Source of the DNA: Bettongia penicillata ogilbyi
Lineage: Eukaryota; Chordata; Mammalia; Diprotodontia; Potoroidae
DNA length: 64,000 nucleotides
Assembly: GCA_023548195.1 (NCBI GenBank)
Contig: JAJHZJ010000311.1
Span: 10,709,119-10,773,118 of the forward strand
Direction of reading: 5' to 3'
The notes under the pieces are model-generated. The model was given only the letters and a program-made list of their open reading frames with translations, was not told the DNA's origin and searched no databases. Positions 22,492 through 34,059 of the stretch are shown in pieces. Positions within the stretch are counted from its first letter, which is position 1; every line of letters begins with the position of its first letter. A program made the translations under genes and the position numbers.

Positions 22492-22738
22492 GGGCAACTA
22501 AATGGCACAGTGGATAGAGTACTGGACCTAGAGTAAGGTTTATCCTCATGAGTTCAAATCTGACCTCAGACACTTACAAGCTGTCTGACCTGAGCAAGTT
22601 ATTTAACCCTGTTTGCCTCAACTTCCTCATCTATAAAATGAGATGGTGGAGGTAATGGTCAACCATTTCAATATCTTTGCCAACAAAACTCCATTTGGGG
22701 TCACAAAGCGTTAAACAAGATTAAAACCTGAGCAACAA
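22492..22738 (+). mobile_element. tRNA-derived SINE with RTE-like tail
   Basis: Motifs in order: gggcaactaaatggcacagtggatagagtactgg, gagttcaaatctgacctcagacactta, gcaagttatttaaccctg, tttgcctcaacttcctcatctataaaatgagatgg, tttgccaacaaaactcc, tttggggtcacaaagcgtt, and an aacctgagcaacaata tail. Confidence 0.88.
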
Positions 22739-22844
22739 TATTCTTCCACCTTCAGTGTTAGGGGAAGTATTTTAAATCATGTCCAGATACTAAAATGAGA
22801 ATTATTTCTTCTACAACACAGGGTCTATCACTGATTTGCTACAT

Positions 22845-22995
22845 GACCTTAAACAGTCAGTCAGTCAAGCAATAAAGATTCTATTAGGTATCTGCTATGT
22901 GCCAGACACTCTGCTAAGCTCTAGGAATACAAATTCAAAACAGACAAAGTCACTGTCTTCAATGAGTTTGTAATCTAATGGAGGAAGACAGCATA
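22845..22995 (+). repeat. Old repeat end (L2/MAR-type), 'atgtgccagacactctgctaag' class
   Basis: It contains ctatgtgccagacactctgc, taagctctaggaatacaaa, and gagtttgtaatctaatggaggaagacagcatataaaa. The second half recurs at 30965-31005 (aatctaatgaaggaagatagcatataaaa), and the first part relates to 59795-59945. Confidence 0.6.
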
Positions 22996-23144
22996 TAAAA
23001 GGAAGCTGAAGAGGGATGTGAGGCAAAGAGAAGGTACCCAGAGCAGAAAGTCATCATGGAGAAATCCAGAGAAATATGGGTCAGTGGGAAATGAGGGGAT
23101 AATCTCTATAGACTTCAGTTTCTTGATTTGTAAATGAGAAGGTA

Positions 23145-23283
23145 TGATGGCAAGCAAAATAGGATCTTTGGTTGTTTTTGTTTTAGTATAATCAAGTGCC
23201 TCTGAGTGAATCTGGACTTTATCAACCATGAGTCTTTACTAGGAGTAAAGTACAGAAACAAGAATTTCTTTACCAAGAAACAG

Positions 23284-23341
<58 letters not shown>

Positions 23342-23856
23342 TCATATATGTTTGTACTGTTATATATGTTTGTACTGTTAATTATTTTAATGTGATTTGG
23401 AATCCTTGCCACCCATTAATGGGCCTAGAAAGATTTGTTGGAAGGCCCACACCTTTTCTTAATGAGGCACTGGTTCTCAAGGATTGTGAAGCACTCTGGC
23501 TCTAAGAAAAATGTATAAATACAGTGAGGGTGAGGTTTTATTTTGGGGCTTACTGACTGGAAGTGTTTGGTCAGATGAGACTCTGGAATGCCACCAAGGA
23601 ACCTCCCAGCTTTTAAAACCAATATGTTGGTGCTTCTCTCTCTGATAACCATGGTCAGACAGTTGGAAGCCATGTCTGCTGATCTTTGATTTCTCTGTAT
23701 TTTCTTTGAAGTACACACACATTAAGTGAATGATATATGTGCTTAACTAAAGTGATTGCTGATCCCTCAAAGTTGCCTTTCCTTTTGTAAATGCAGATCT
23801 AAGAACCTGTGATAGCAGCCCTCCACCCCATATATGTCAGGGTGCTTGCTGTTATA
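23145..23856 (+). repeat. LTR-like repeat, copy 1 (solo LTR candidate)
   Basis: Collinear with 50846-51642 over its whole length. Shared landmarks are tgatggcaagcaaaat at the left end, agtctttactaggagtaa, an AT microsatellite at the same internal place, ttaatgaggcactggttctcaa, a TATA box (tataaat at 23514), ttggggcttactgactggaagtgtttg, tttgatttctctgtattttctttgaa, gcagatctaagaacctgtgatag, and a right end near gctgttata. Size, TATA box and TG-type start fit an ancient endogenous retrovirus LTR left after recombination. No internal viral coding is present and no clear target duplication was found. Confidence 0.62.
23292..23342. repeat. (TA)n/(CA)n microsatellite in the LTR-like repeat
   Basis: About 20 TA units followed by ACACACACAC. 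Confidence 0.95.
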
Positions 23857-23924
23857 GAGGGTTGGATTCAATTGCCTATAATGCCTCTTCAGGATCTAAA
23901 ATTCTGCGACATACAGTTTTCTTA

Positions 23925-24130
23925 CAAAGTAGTATTTATATAGTCTTTTAGATAGTGATATAATATTGTTATGCATGTATTTCATATTGCTTTCTGATTA
24001 AAATTAGAGTAGCTCAGAAGGGTTTAGTGATTTGTTCTCATTGTCACATAGTTGGTTAATTTCTAAGGTAGAACTTGCACCCTGATCTGCCTGGCTTCAG
24101 AATCAAACCTTCATCCATTACTTCTGGCTT
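23925..24130 (+). repeat. MIR-type remnant
   Basis: It contains agtatttatatagtcttttaga, gggtttagtgatttgttctcattgtcacatagttgg, and gatctgcctggcttcagaatc, matching the order of cttgcccaaggtcacacagctag and the following segment of MIR/MAR1. Confidence 0.55.
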
Positions 24131-25100
24131 CCTGGCTGGGCATACAAAACCACACAAATGGCCTCATGTTCAAATTATACAATAGTTTCATACATCAAAG
24201 TTGCTCAATCAATTTGGTTAACCAACAGCTGCTGGTTACTCAGTCTTATAGACACGAATTGAGTTTCTAGAGAATAATAAGGGTAAAATTTGCTTCCAGA
24301 TCTTTGAAAATCTTAATGTCAAACTGTAAAACAGGCCAAAAATGACAAGAATTAGCATTATTGAAAAACTAACTATTAACCAAGAAAATAAATAACCAGT
24401 CTACTGGGACTCTGAGTAACTCAAATGCATGAATCAAACACATTTCTACAACTCTGGGGTATCAGCCCAATTAGAGCACCAAGATTCTTATTATTTTAAT
24501 CTAATGTTTCACTAGGTTCTAGGAAGTCATTATCAAGGAAATGGCTGGCTTTATTTGACTCTGAATATCATTTTCCTTTCAGGGAGGAAAATGGATAAAG
24601 CAAACCTGCTGTGTGAAAAAAAAAAGAAAAGAATTTATTGTAGTATTTCAGTGAGGACATTAAAAAAAAAATCTTGACAAGAGATGCAATGCTTTAATTC
24701 TTGTGTTGGTTTCTATCCAAACTAGCTTTATGCTTTTGTTTTCTGTGAGCAGAAGTGGTTACAAAACCTTTTATGAATTGAAGGCTTCCAAGACAGTGTT
24801 GTAAACCTTGCTAGGCATGGCATTATAAGAGTAAAAAGAAGCAAAACCCTTATTTCCTTCCTCCCTTCTTTTGAAGTGAATGCACAGCAAAATGATATAT
24901 ATTACCTTGCTCATCAAGTTCTTGCAAGTAGACATAAAATATGTCCTGCGTTTCTTTTTCAGGGGCCCAAAGCTGGACTGAGGGCATCAGATTTTGTGTT
25001 GATGATAGGCAAAAGTTGATGACCCTTTCTCATAATCTTATATTCTCAATTTGAACAAGTTAAACAGTTCCATCAGTGCATCGCAGAAGAGAGAAGATGC

Positions 25101-25126
25101 AATGCACATTTGGTCCAATGTGCATT
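25101..25126. promoter_or_regulatory. Perfect 10-bp inverted repeat, candidate binding site
   Basis: The arms aatgcacatt (25101-25110) and aatgtgcatt (25117-25126) are exact reverse complements around the spacer tggtcc. It could bind a dimeric factor. This is inference from symmetry only. Confidence 0.4.
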
Positions 25127-25213
25127 TAAAGTATATTGAGAGGATTCAATTAATTAGATTATTCACAATTTGAAAACAGATGGGAGCTAAATAAAAACAG
25201 GATATTGCTATAT

Positions 25214-25222
25214 TGTCAATCA
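25214..25222 (-). promoter_or_regulatory. PBX/MEIS-type composite motif
   Basis: The plus strand reads tgtcaatca, the complement of TGATTGACA, the known PBX-MEIS/PREP composite site. A TAATTA homeodomain core lies nearby at about 25151-25156. Confidence 0.4.
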
Positions 25223-25283
25223 CATCAATAGAACTTGAAGTTTGTTGATTTGCCTCCCACTTTAAAAATGCATACAAATTAAA

Positions 25284-25291
25284 ATGCAAAT
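25284..25291 (+). promoter_or_regulatory. POU octamer motif ATGCAAAT
   Basis: An exact ATGCAAAT octamer lies in the same repeat-poor block as the PBX/MEIS-type and TAATTA motifs. A single octamer is weak evidence; the grouping is what matters. Confidence 0.4.
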
Positions 25292-26297
25292 GAAATGGCA
25301 AATGTAAACCCATCTTGTAAATTAAAAGTACTGTCGTTAAGAAAAATGAAATTAACTCTATGTGCCTATGGTAGGGCAGGTAGGAGGCTTTATAATGGGT
25401 TCAAGTCTATTCTCATACTTAATCACTCTATAAACCTCAGTTTCTATCTGTAAAATGGGGATAATAGTCACATTACTTACTTCAGAGGCTTGTTTTTGGG
25501 GAAAAACTTGGCAAATCTTACATACTCTATAGTTGTAAATAGGATAGATGGGAAGGTAGATTGAAAGTCATAGAACCCTACAGGGATTATTACAATGTTC
25601 TAAGAATGTGAAGAAATCTCCCAGCACATTGTATGGAACTCTTGTGATGACATTATGGGAGGGTACGGACAATAGTTGTGAAAGATTGGTAGGCATGCAT
25701 AGATTACATCATTGTCAGGGATGTTCAAAATGATATCACAGAATTATTTTAGTATCTTAATTGGAATTATTATTCATATCATCGTTATTTATTTTCCTTT
25801 CATTTTTCTCAATGGAATTCACATAGAAATGATCCTGCAATAAGTTGCTATATTATATTTATTTCATTTTAATTGTTCTATAGAATACTGCCAGGTGAAT
25901 GGAATAACTTTTTTGTTGTTAAATAAAAGCATTGTAATTTAAGCTCATTTTCCATAGGCTCACTAAAAATATCTTCTCAACGACTACATCAGCAGATGGG
26001 ACGATAGGGATGATGAGTTCCTCATTCTGTCCCCACATGATTTAGACTCCCATTTAATTTTAATTTTTCTTTTGGCCTGTAGTTTAAAAATCATCAACAA
26101 CTTAACACAGAAATGCCTATTAAAATAATCCTCTTAAATTTGTATGGATTAACGATATATCTGCATTACTATGGACAATAGCTCTGTCCGTGGTGATGGT
26201 CCAATACCAATATTTTTTTCGTTGATGTTTTGTACATTTTTTCTTGTTTTTCTTTCTGATTTCACAAGGATATTTTGAGATCTGTATATATGGCACT

Positions 26298-26535
26298 GAG
26301 AGGTAAACCTGGCCTAATGGATAGAAAGCTTTCCTCATAAACAGGAAGTCCTAGGTTCAAGACCCCTTTCAGTCACATACTAGCTTGTGACCCTGAATGC
26401 TATTTAAACTCTCAATATTTTAGGCAACTCAGCAATACTACAGATTTGTGTGAATGTGGTACCCTGAGCTGGTAGATGGAGTTTCCTCAAATGAGAGTTC
26501 TCTATAAAAATGAAATCACAAGTTTGGTTCTTATC
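26298..26535 (+). mobile_element. tRNA-derived SINE of a second type
   Basis: It reads taatggatagaaagctttcctcataaacaggaagtcctaggttcaag, acatactagcttgtgaccc, atttaaactctcaatattttaggcaactc, then a body different from the RTE-tailed SINE: gctggtagatggagtttcctcaaatgagagttctctat and aatgaaatcacaag. It matches a marsupial SINE class that I remember but cannot name with certainty. Confidence 0.7.
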
Positions 26536-28685
26536 TCTATCCAATCTGCAGTATGGAAATGTGTCTTTCACTAGTTAAAATAAGTGTTCTAATTGTAGGT
26601 ACTACCTCTTATCTGGCTTTATACTTAGGAGATGCCAAATTTTTACATATTTTGACATATTATACCATTTCTACTATTATTTTTGCTTTTGTCATGATAC
26701 CTTGATATACTTTGGTGGCATAGTAATATGACAGATCTAGTATTTATCAATTGGAAATGTTCTGTGATGTCATCTCTCACTCAGAACTGCAACGCAGAAC
26801 AATATAGCATTGTTACCCTAGAGAACTACGAAAATGGGAAGGCCAATTAGTAAAAATTCAGGCTAACTATGAATTATATTTAATAACTGCCTATTATTAG
26901 AAAGTACTTTTCAGCCTAGATATAAATTTGAAATCACTATTCCACAAAGCTTTGTGCTGTTTCCTTTTTTTATGTCAATTCACCCTGTAGAAATGGTCAT
27001 TTTGCAGTAAAATGAAAATATGATTCAGATTTATTGATAGTTTGTTATGTAAGTAATGCAAAGATAAATTCAGATGTACTTTTCTATTATTGACTCTGAG
27101 TTGAAGAGTTTTCACAATCTGCATTTCCAATAAACCATATGTTATCAGAGCTACATCTAGTTTCTTACATTTGTAACCAAACTTGCAATACCTCTCATTT
27201 AAAATGGTCCTCCAAAGTCTTCTTTGTTTCTTTTTATGTGAGACTTGGAACAAAAGTTTTATTCTTTCCAGTAGTTTTTGTTTGTTTATTGTCATTGTTT
27301 TTAAATATTTACATAAAATGAGCAGAGACTAATTCAAATTAGTATTTTTAAAGGATCATTTCCAATTGTATTGACGCTATAGATGGTCTATTCATTGAAA
27401 ATCTATATTGTACATTTTCAGAAATAACAGTTTTTAGATATTTATGTTTGCTGAAGTGGATAATACTACATTAGGAGCTTGTTCCATGACACTGTATTAT
27501 CTGAATTTGAGTTTTTTAGATTCCTACATATAAATCAATCTATGATGTGATAGATAATATCACAAGTCACAATAAGTTCTTCAACTGGGCCTGCCACACT
27601 TTAAACACAACTGATATAAATGACAATGAAAAATGTATTTGCTGCAAAAAATTCCAGTTATAATTATGGCATGTGGTGCCCATGAAGTGAGGCACTAAAA
27701 AGAAAAAAGGGAATGCCACAGGGGTAGTGGTAGACCATAAATCCCCAAAATGTGCCCCACTTCAAAATTATGCACTAGTCCAGGATTAATTTGCCTTGGT
27801 ATTATTTGCTACCCACCAGGAAATGCCATTCTCACTCTGACTTTCCTTCATTTCAAGGAAAGAAACTGTGGGAAGACCTAGTTTAACTCTGAAGTGGTTC
27901 TGCCACTTTTTCCAGGAAAACATATTTGTGGGAGATACTTTGCTGGACAAGAGCCTTTAAAAAGGCATTTGTCCCAATAAAGCAAATGTTGTTAAAGTCA
28001 AATAAGCTCAACAAGAACATGCATTTCTTTATACGTTTCAGTCAATTTATGACAGTAAAAGTTTTGTTAGCTGTGGGATGATGGTTGTAATATCCTTACT
28101 CTTCCTTATTCATATATTTGTCAAGGATATCCTTGATACCTATGCAAATTAACATTCTTTTGCCAAGATAGAAAAGTTGGTTACTACTTAATAGTTATTA
28201 ATCACCTTTTGTCTACTTTTTTCCCTAACAACTCACTCTGAGAGATTGTCGAAGCATTTCTTATCCTCTCATTTTTAGTTATCTTGTGAATAGGATCCCT
28301 CTACTCCTTCAAAATTGTACTGGACCAGCACAGATATATCTTCTCCTCTGCTGTTTGGGTTTTTAGCCCCATTCTATTTCCTCATTCATCATAACAATGA
28401 CTATGAGTTTGTATTCTAAGTGTAATAGCTCTATTGTCAATGGTAGAGAAAACGTTAAAAAAAGTTTTTGATAGATCTCTTCTAGTTTTCCTGTTTTTTG
28501 TTATAAGTATGATCTTGCAATAAATGAAGACAGTTTTGCAATAAAGTTTCACAACTGACTTAATTAAAACAGAAGCCAGCTTTACTTTTCTCTCAAGACA
28601 AGGGTCCCTTACTCCTTAACCTTCCATGTTACTTGAACTCTGCTTGGAAACAAATGAATTAGATAAATTTATTCAAGGGAAGGGA
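26536..28685. other. No recognised gene or repeat
   Basis: AT-rich, apparently unique sequence. Short open frames at 26975-27321 on both strands look like chance. No retroelement signature is evident. Confidence 0.5.
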
Positions 28686-28687
28686 AG

Positions 28688-28955
28688 GAGGAAGGAATAA
28701 GCATTTAAAGTACCCCCTATGACCCAAGTACTATCATAGGTGCTTTAAAAATAGCATTTCCTTTGATCCTCACTGCAGCTTTGTGAGGTAGATGCAATCA
28801 TTTTTCCTATTTCACCACTGAGGAGACTGAAACAGAGAGAAGTGAAGTGATTTACCTAGGATCAACACAGCTTGTTAGTGATCAGAGGAGATCTGAATTC
28901 AGGTCTTCCTGACTCCAGGGGCTGTGTTTTTTCCACTGTACAACTTCACTGCCTA
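28688..28955 (+). mobile_element. MAR1-type CORE-SINE
   Basis: Motifs in order: aagcatttaaagtacccc, ggtgctttaaaaatagcatttcctttgatcctcactgcagc, tttgtgaggtagatgc, actgaggagactgaaacagagagaagtgaagtgatttacctagg, gaattcaggtcttcctgactccagg, and tccactgtacaacttcactgcct at the end. Confidence 0.82.
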
Positions 28956-29960
28956 AAAGCCTTTATTAAGTGCCTATTATTTGCATTGTACTATGCTATA
29001 TGTTTTACAAATATTTAATCTTTTTGGAGGGAATTCTGACAATACCAACTAAAGAGTTAAAAATAATAGCCATTGTTCTGATAACTCCATTTTTAGATAT
29101 ATACCTTGAGAGTGCTAATCAGAAACGAAGAAAAATAAGAGGCATCTATCTAAAGATATGCAGTTTCAAACACTCACACACAGACACCAGACATACACAC
29201 ACACACACACACACACACATACATGCACACACAAACATACCAAACAAACAAAGAGAAACCTGGAAGTGACCTAAATTTGCAACAATAAGGAAATTACATA
29301 AATCATGATACATTAATATACATGTGATATTAAAGAGAATTTAAGAACATCAAATGCAAGGAGTGCAAAAGAAATTTGAAAAGAAATTTATAAAATAACG
29401 TAAACTAGGGGAAAAATTATGACGAAGAATGTTTTATGCACTATGATCACAAGAAAGAAAAAAATGAGAACGAATGAAAAGGAATCCTGCTGGAAACTTG
29501 AAGGGCAGAAATAAAATATTCTGATACTTTATGTACTGAAATTAATTCATTTGAAATATTACTAAATGATTTTAGTTGTTTGTATTAAAGTTAAGTGTTG
29601 TTCCAACAAAAGTTTAATTTGGAAAAGGAAGTGGCAATTTATCAGTAAAAAACTAATTTAAATTTTTATATCAATTCTTCTTGCATATATCATTGAAAAG
29701 ACAAAGTGCTGGATATTAAAAAGTAACACTGTTTCCCAATTTGGACAATTGCTTTATTTTTGCTTTTTTTTATTAGTATATAATTTCTTTTGTGTGGGGA
29801 ACTCCTGACTGAGGAAACTTCATCAATGTAAAATGCCAAAAAGGGTGATAGTAAAGAATAAAAACAATAACAGAGATATTATCCCATTTCAAAATTATGA
29901 ACCATACGATTGCTTATGTTATCTTTCTAACAAAAAGGAAATTCCCATCTCAACCCATAA
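28956..29960. other. Unassigned AT-rich sequence with a CA microsatellite
   Basis: The only clear structure is the (CA)n tract at 29194-29235. The 99-codon frame across it is explained by the microsatellite and is not a gene. Confidence 0.5.
29194..29235. repeat. (CA)n microsatellite
   Basis: About 13 uninterrupted CA units followed by impure CA/TACATGCA units. Confidence 0.95.
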
Positions 29961-29984
29961 TTTATAGTCACAATTTTTTCTGGT

Positions 29985-30275
29985 ATCGTAAAAGGTTAAA
30001 TGACTTGCTCAGAATCACACATATGTCACAGGGACACAGGTATGTGTCAGAGGCAGATCCTGAGCTCAGAATTTCCTGGCGCTGGGAACAGTTTTCAATC
30101 CTCTGTGTCACAACTAGGTCTTTTGAGAAGTATAAGGTCACAACATTTACTTAATGACATACAAATGACATTTTTATCTCATATTTATTTTATTGTTTTT
30201 TTAACTGAGCTCCACATGCATTATATATAATAGAAGCTTAATAAATATTTGTGGCAGAGGTTGAATAGATGAGAT
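29985..30275 (+). repeat. MIR-like fragment followed by an L2-type terminal scrap
   Basis: Positions 29990-30110 contain ggttaaatgacttgctcagaatcacacatatgtc and cagaggcagatcctgagctcag, in the order of the MIR core. Positions 30215-30260 read tataatagaagcttaataaatatttg, the usual end of an L2 LINE. Confidence 0.5.
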
Positions 30276-30279
30276 CTAG

Positions 30280-30870
30280 CAAATGATTAGATACATTAAG
30301 TGAGTGATAGAGAAGAATCAAAGAAATATCCAAAAATATAAATATATAAATATAAATGTGGGAGATCAGGGGAATAGTGATATTCAAAAAGGAAGTGGTG
30401 TTCAAAGGAAGAGCAAATTTAGAGGATGGTTTAGAAGAGCGAACTTATGAGTTTGTTTTGCGACATAATGAATATATAGCACTGGTTTGCCACCAAGGCA
30501 GAACTGTCCTGAAAGAAGTTAAAGATCTAAGATCTTGAGTTCAGAAAAAAAGAAGGTGAGACTAGAAATGTAGATGTAGGAGTCATCTGCAAAAATACAC
30601 TTGTTGGAGCTGTAGCAATGGAAGTGATTGCCAAGGTAGAGGCTACAGAGAGAATTGCAAAGGGCAAAGAGTCAATCCTTGAAGAATACCCGTATTTTAA
30701 GATTGGAAAGAGGATGATGAGCCGGGGGAAGAGACAAAGAAGGAAAAATTGGAAAAGCAGGAAGAAAATGAAGAGATAGTGGAGGACTGAGATTAAGTAG
30801 AGCTACATTTGGCAAAAAAGGTAATTAACAAGGTCAAAATTGGAAAAGAAGTCAAAAATGGTGTGAACTG
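30280..30870 (+). repeat. Old interspersed repeat of uncertain family
   Basis: Purine-rich stretch with atgtaggagtcatctgcaaaaata, gagaattgcaaagggcaaagag and caatccttgaagaatacc. The order fits an old amniote repeat that in better copies reads gggaatcatctgcatagaaatgg and acagagccttgggg. The 60-codon frame at 30356-30538 inside it is not a convincing gene. Confidence 0.4.
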
Positions 30871-30879
30871 TCAATAAGC

Positions 30880-31010
30880 TTTTTTTAAATCATTCACTAT
30901 GTTTCAGACACCATTCAAAACTCTAGGGAAAGAAAAAAAATTTTTTACAAAGATGATTTTTATCTTCAAGGAGCATATAATCTAATGAAGGAAGATAGCA
31001 TATAAAAATC
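30880..31010 (+). repeat. Old repeat end (L2/MAR-type)
   Basis: It contains ttcactatgtttcagacaccattc, atcttcaaggagcatataatctaatgaaggaagatagc. Collinear with 22845-22995. Confidence 0.55.
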
Positions 31011-31858
31011 TGCAAAAGCGGAGGAGTGAGGAGAGGTGGAGTTCGTGAGGCAGGGGAATGGTAGTTAAGAAAAAAAAATCCAGGATAGTGCAACCAGATC
31101 AGAGATGAGATGGCCCAAGTTAAGTTCCCTCCTTAAATAGAGGTTTCATAGTTCATGGCTTCACCCTCCAAGCAGAGGGTAGAGAGGGTGATGATGAGTT
31201 GAAATACCAAGCTAATGGAATCTTTCAGGAAGATGAGGTTTTCTGAGCTTTCTGAGGCATGGTGAAAATACCAAAATAAGTACCAGAAGTGAGAGAAGAG
31301 TTGTCTATTTTTTCAGGGATTCTTTGATTTATTATTAACTGAACTGAAAAAATATTTCCATTTGCTAATTAGGAAGTCATGGGAAAAGATCATATTAACC
31401 AAAATGAAGATAGTAATAGAGAACTACAGTATAAGACAGGTATTCTCTCAATAGGGCAGAGTTTACCCAGGAGAAGAGCCATCCCTTCATCATACCTCCC
31501 ATGCCACACCACACTATGATGCCAAGAAAAATCTATCCACAAGACCAGGCCCCTACTAGGTTCCTATCACAGAGGCCACCACTGTGGTAATCCCTCTGAC
31601 TCTCCCCATCAAGGTCAAGGGTTTAATCACCACCTTTGCTATAGTGACTGCACATGTTGTTCTACTATTCCAGCAACCAGTTTCCTCATGTTCGGTTATT
31701 CCCACCCTCAGCCTCACTTCTAGCTTCTGGCCTTTTTCTCTCATTTCCCTTTCAAAGTTGCTTTTCTGTTTTTCCCCATTAATATCCATCTCTAATGTTT
31801 TATCATACTGTAGAAATTATGACAAAATATCAATAGATATTCCTGATTGGTGTTCCTG

Positions 31859-31904
<46 letters not shown>

Positions 31905-32900
31905 TGCATGCCCAATATAACTATATACTCAAAAATAATTCTACAAAATGAGAAAATTAGTGTTTTTATTTTTCAATTCAAATAAATGTCATTTGTTTTG
32001 TCATTACTGCTATCTGCATTTGTTACTTGCATTTTTCCTTTCTCTTACTCAGAATGATTAGAGTCTTCACTAGGAATTTAGAAAAATCTCCATTTGGTAA
32101 GAAACCAGACCTATACCCATTCAGGCTAAAATGACAGTGGGCACTTAATTATTCTTGCTAAATTAAAATGTATTATATATCCATAAATATCCACAAATAT
32201 GCAAACAGATGACTGGAACAGATATAGTTTGCTCCAAATATTAAAAATAATTCAACAATATATTATAATTGAAGTGTTTCTTCCTCCTTCTTTTTAGTGA
32301 CACATGATCCTCAGGTATCTCTGATGACCTGTTGAATGGAGGGATGTCCGAGAGAGAGAAGCAGAAAAACAATTCAGTTTGATCTGCTACAAAACTTCCA
32401 GATAACACCCACAGTGTGTTCTCCAAAACTAATTTATTAAGGCACTTCAATTCAATTGTGAATTATGTATCATTTCAAATTAAAAGTAATGAAACACCTC
32501 TTCAAAACTGTCCATTGATTTATCCATTCAATTCATTATTTATTATTTTACTTAAAGCACCTACTCTCTTTTATTTGTCATTTTTAATTTATACCATGTT
32601 AAAATGGTTTTTGAGTTGATAGCAGGTTTTTGTTTTGCTTTGTTTTGTGTTTTTTGAGGGGGGGGCGGGATGAATTAAGTGCAATCCATACAATAAAACC
32701 ACAATGAGTGATGATTGGGGTGCTAGCTGCTCAGTATCGGTCTTTTGTCACTATGCCAGATTGAGATAGTGAAAGGACACAAACCTGTCTAAAGTTAGGG
32801 GTATAGAGGTACAAGAAGCAGAGAAACTCCACAAATAGACTTGAAAAAGGGCATGAAATCTCTTTTGAAGTGCAGAATGGGAATACTGAAAGATACTTTG
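31011..32900. other. Unassigned sequence with a CA microsatellite
   Basis: I recognise no transposon here. The CA tract at 31865-31901 and a G-run (gggggggcggg) near 32658 are the only low-complexity features. The 133-codon plus-strand frame at 31584-31985 runs through the CA tract and lacks any family signature. Confidence 0.45.
31865..31901. repeat. (CA)18 microsatellite
   Basis: Uninterrupted CA units followed by cggatgcatgc. Confidence 0.95.
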
Positions 32901-32904
32901 GATG

Positions 32905-33060
32905 TCATGCAGTTCTACTCCCTTGTTTGAAGCTGAGCAAACTGAGGCATGAATATGTTAAATGAATTGCCTGAGGTCATGCAACATGTTAGTACTAGAA
33001 CCAGGAACAGAAGCCACTTCTGACTCTCCATCTTGATCCCCTATTGTACTTTGCATCCCT
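32905..33060 (+). repeat. MIR-type remnant
   Basis: It contains gcagttctactcccttg, gctgagcaaactgaggcatga, gaattgcctgaggtcatgcaacatgttagtactagaacc and gacttctccatc-like ending. Divergent but collinear with MIR. Confidence 0.6.
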
Positions 33061-33085
33061 TATATAAGTGTCTTTAGACAGATTA

Positions 33086-33333
33086 GGCAGGTAGGTGGCT
33101 CAGCATAGAACTGGAGTCAGGAAGACTTTAACTTCCTGAGTTCAAATCTGGCCCCTGATACTTCCTAGTTGTGTGACTGGGCAAGTCACTTAACCCTGTT
33201 GCCTCAGTTTCCTCATATGTAAAAATGAGCTGGAGAAGGAAATGACAAACCACTTCAGTATCTTTGCCAAGAAAACCCCAAATGGGGTCATGGAGAGTCC
33301 CACATGACCGAAACAACTGAAAAACAGCAACAA
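33086..33333 (+). mobile_element. tRNA-derived SINE with RTE-like tail, well preserved
   Basis: The best copy in the window: ggcaggtaggtggctcagca, gagttcaaatctggcccctgatactt, gtgtgactgggcaagtcacttaaccctg, tgcctcagtttcctcat, gagctggagaaggaaatg, caaaccacttcagtatctttgccaagaaaaccccaaatggggtc, then cccacatgaccgaaacaactg ending in aacagcaacaa. The tail resembles the RTE LINE end at about 50700-50776, as expected for a SINE moved by RTE enzymes. Confidence 0.92.
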
Positions 33334-33564
33334 ATAAAAAAGATCACATTTTTATGGTTGAAGACAGGGAAACATTGGGTTATTTTGAAAAGTAGTTCAA
33401 GTAGTTGTTTTTCAAAATTATTTCAGTTAACAGAAATGGAAAGGAATGGTTTGTGGAGTACTTAATTTTATTTTCCCATTCAATTATTTCTGTTTTGTTT
33501 TTCTTCTCTTAATAAAATGATATGTCCTAACATTGTGAATTGGGTGCTTCCACTTAAAGAGCTA

Positions 33565-33695
33565 GCATCAATCAATCTTTCCATCAATCAACAAGCATTT
33601 ACTAAATACCTACTTTAGTTCGTGGGTTACACACTGGAGTTACCATATATAGTATGGTGTAAGGGGTAGGTACTCAATAAATGCTCGTCAAAAGA
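33565..33695 (+). repeat. L2-type terminal scraps
   Basis: It contains atcaacaagcatttactaaatacctac and ggtaggtactcaataaatgctcg, both typical of the ends of L2-class repeats in this window. Confidence 0.45.
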
Positions 33696-33764
33696 TAGTA
33701 TAGGGAACTCTCACTGTGGATGCCTTTTCCACCATCTCAGCAACTCTTCTTTAATGTATAAAAT

Positions 33765-33925
33765 CATTGATTTAAATATGAAAAGCACCTCTGAGGTTAT
33801 CTAGTCTAATCCCTTCACTTTACAGTTGAAGAACATGCCACCCAAGACCACACAAAAATAAATGATAATACCTGGGATTTGAGCTCAGGTCTTCTGACTC
33901 CAAACACAGAACCCTTCTAAGTCCC
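33765..33925 (+). repeat. MAR1/MIR-type remnant
   Basis: It reads gcacctctgaggttatctagtctaatccc, ttcactttacagttgaagaacatgcc, acctgggatttgagctcaggtcttctgactcc. A second faint piece follows at 33975-34040 (cccatggtcacacagctattctgtg). Confidence 0.65.
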
Positions 33926-34059
33926 CATCAATTATCAAGCTTACAGCCTAGGAGAGTTGTTGGTAGCACAGTGAAATAATAGCTTGCCCATGGTCACACA
34001 GCTATTCTGTGATTAAGGACTTGAGTCCAAGTCTGATCCTCTACTTGCTGACTTTTTTC

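Larger units (their letters stand above)
24131..26295. other. Repeat-poor interval with candidate conserved non-coding block
   Basis: Apart from a faint MIR-like stretch at 25400-25490 (cctcagtttctatctgtaaaatggggataatag), I see no transposon here. Positions 24900-25350 contain a dense set of homeodomain/POU-type motifs and a 10-bp-arm inverted repeat (see separate entries and findings). No credible open frame or splice-bounded exon is visible. Confidence 0.45.

Noticed and set aside
31584..31985. 133-codon plus-strand frame
   Set aside because: It runs through a (CA)18 tract translated as His-Thr repeats and has no family signature or exon context.
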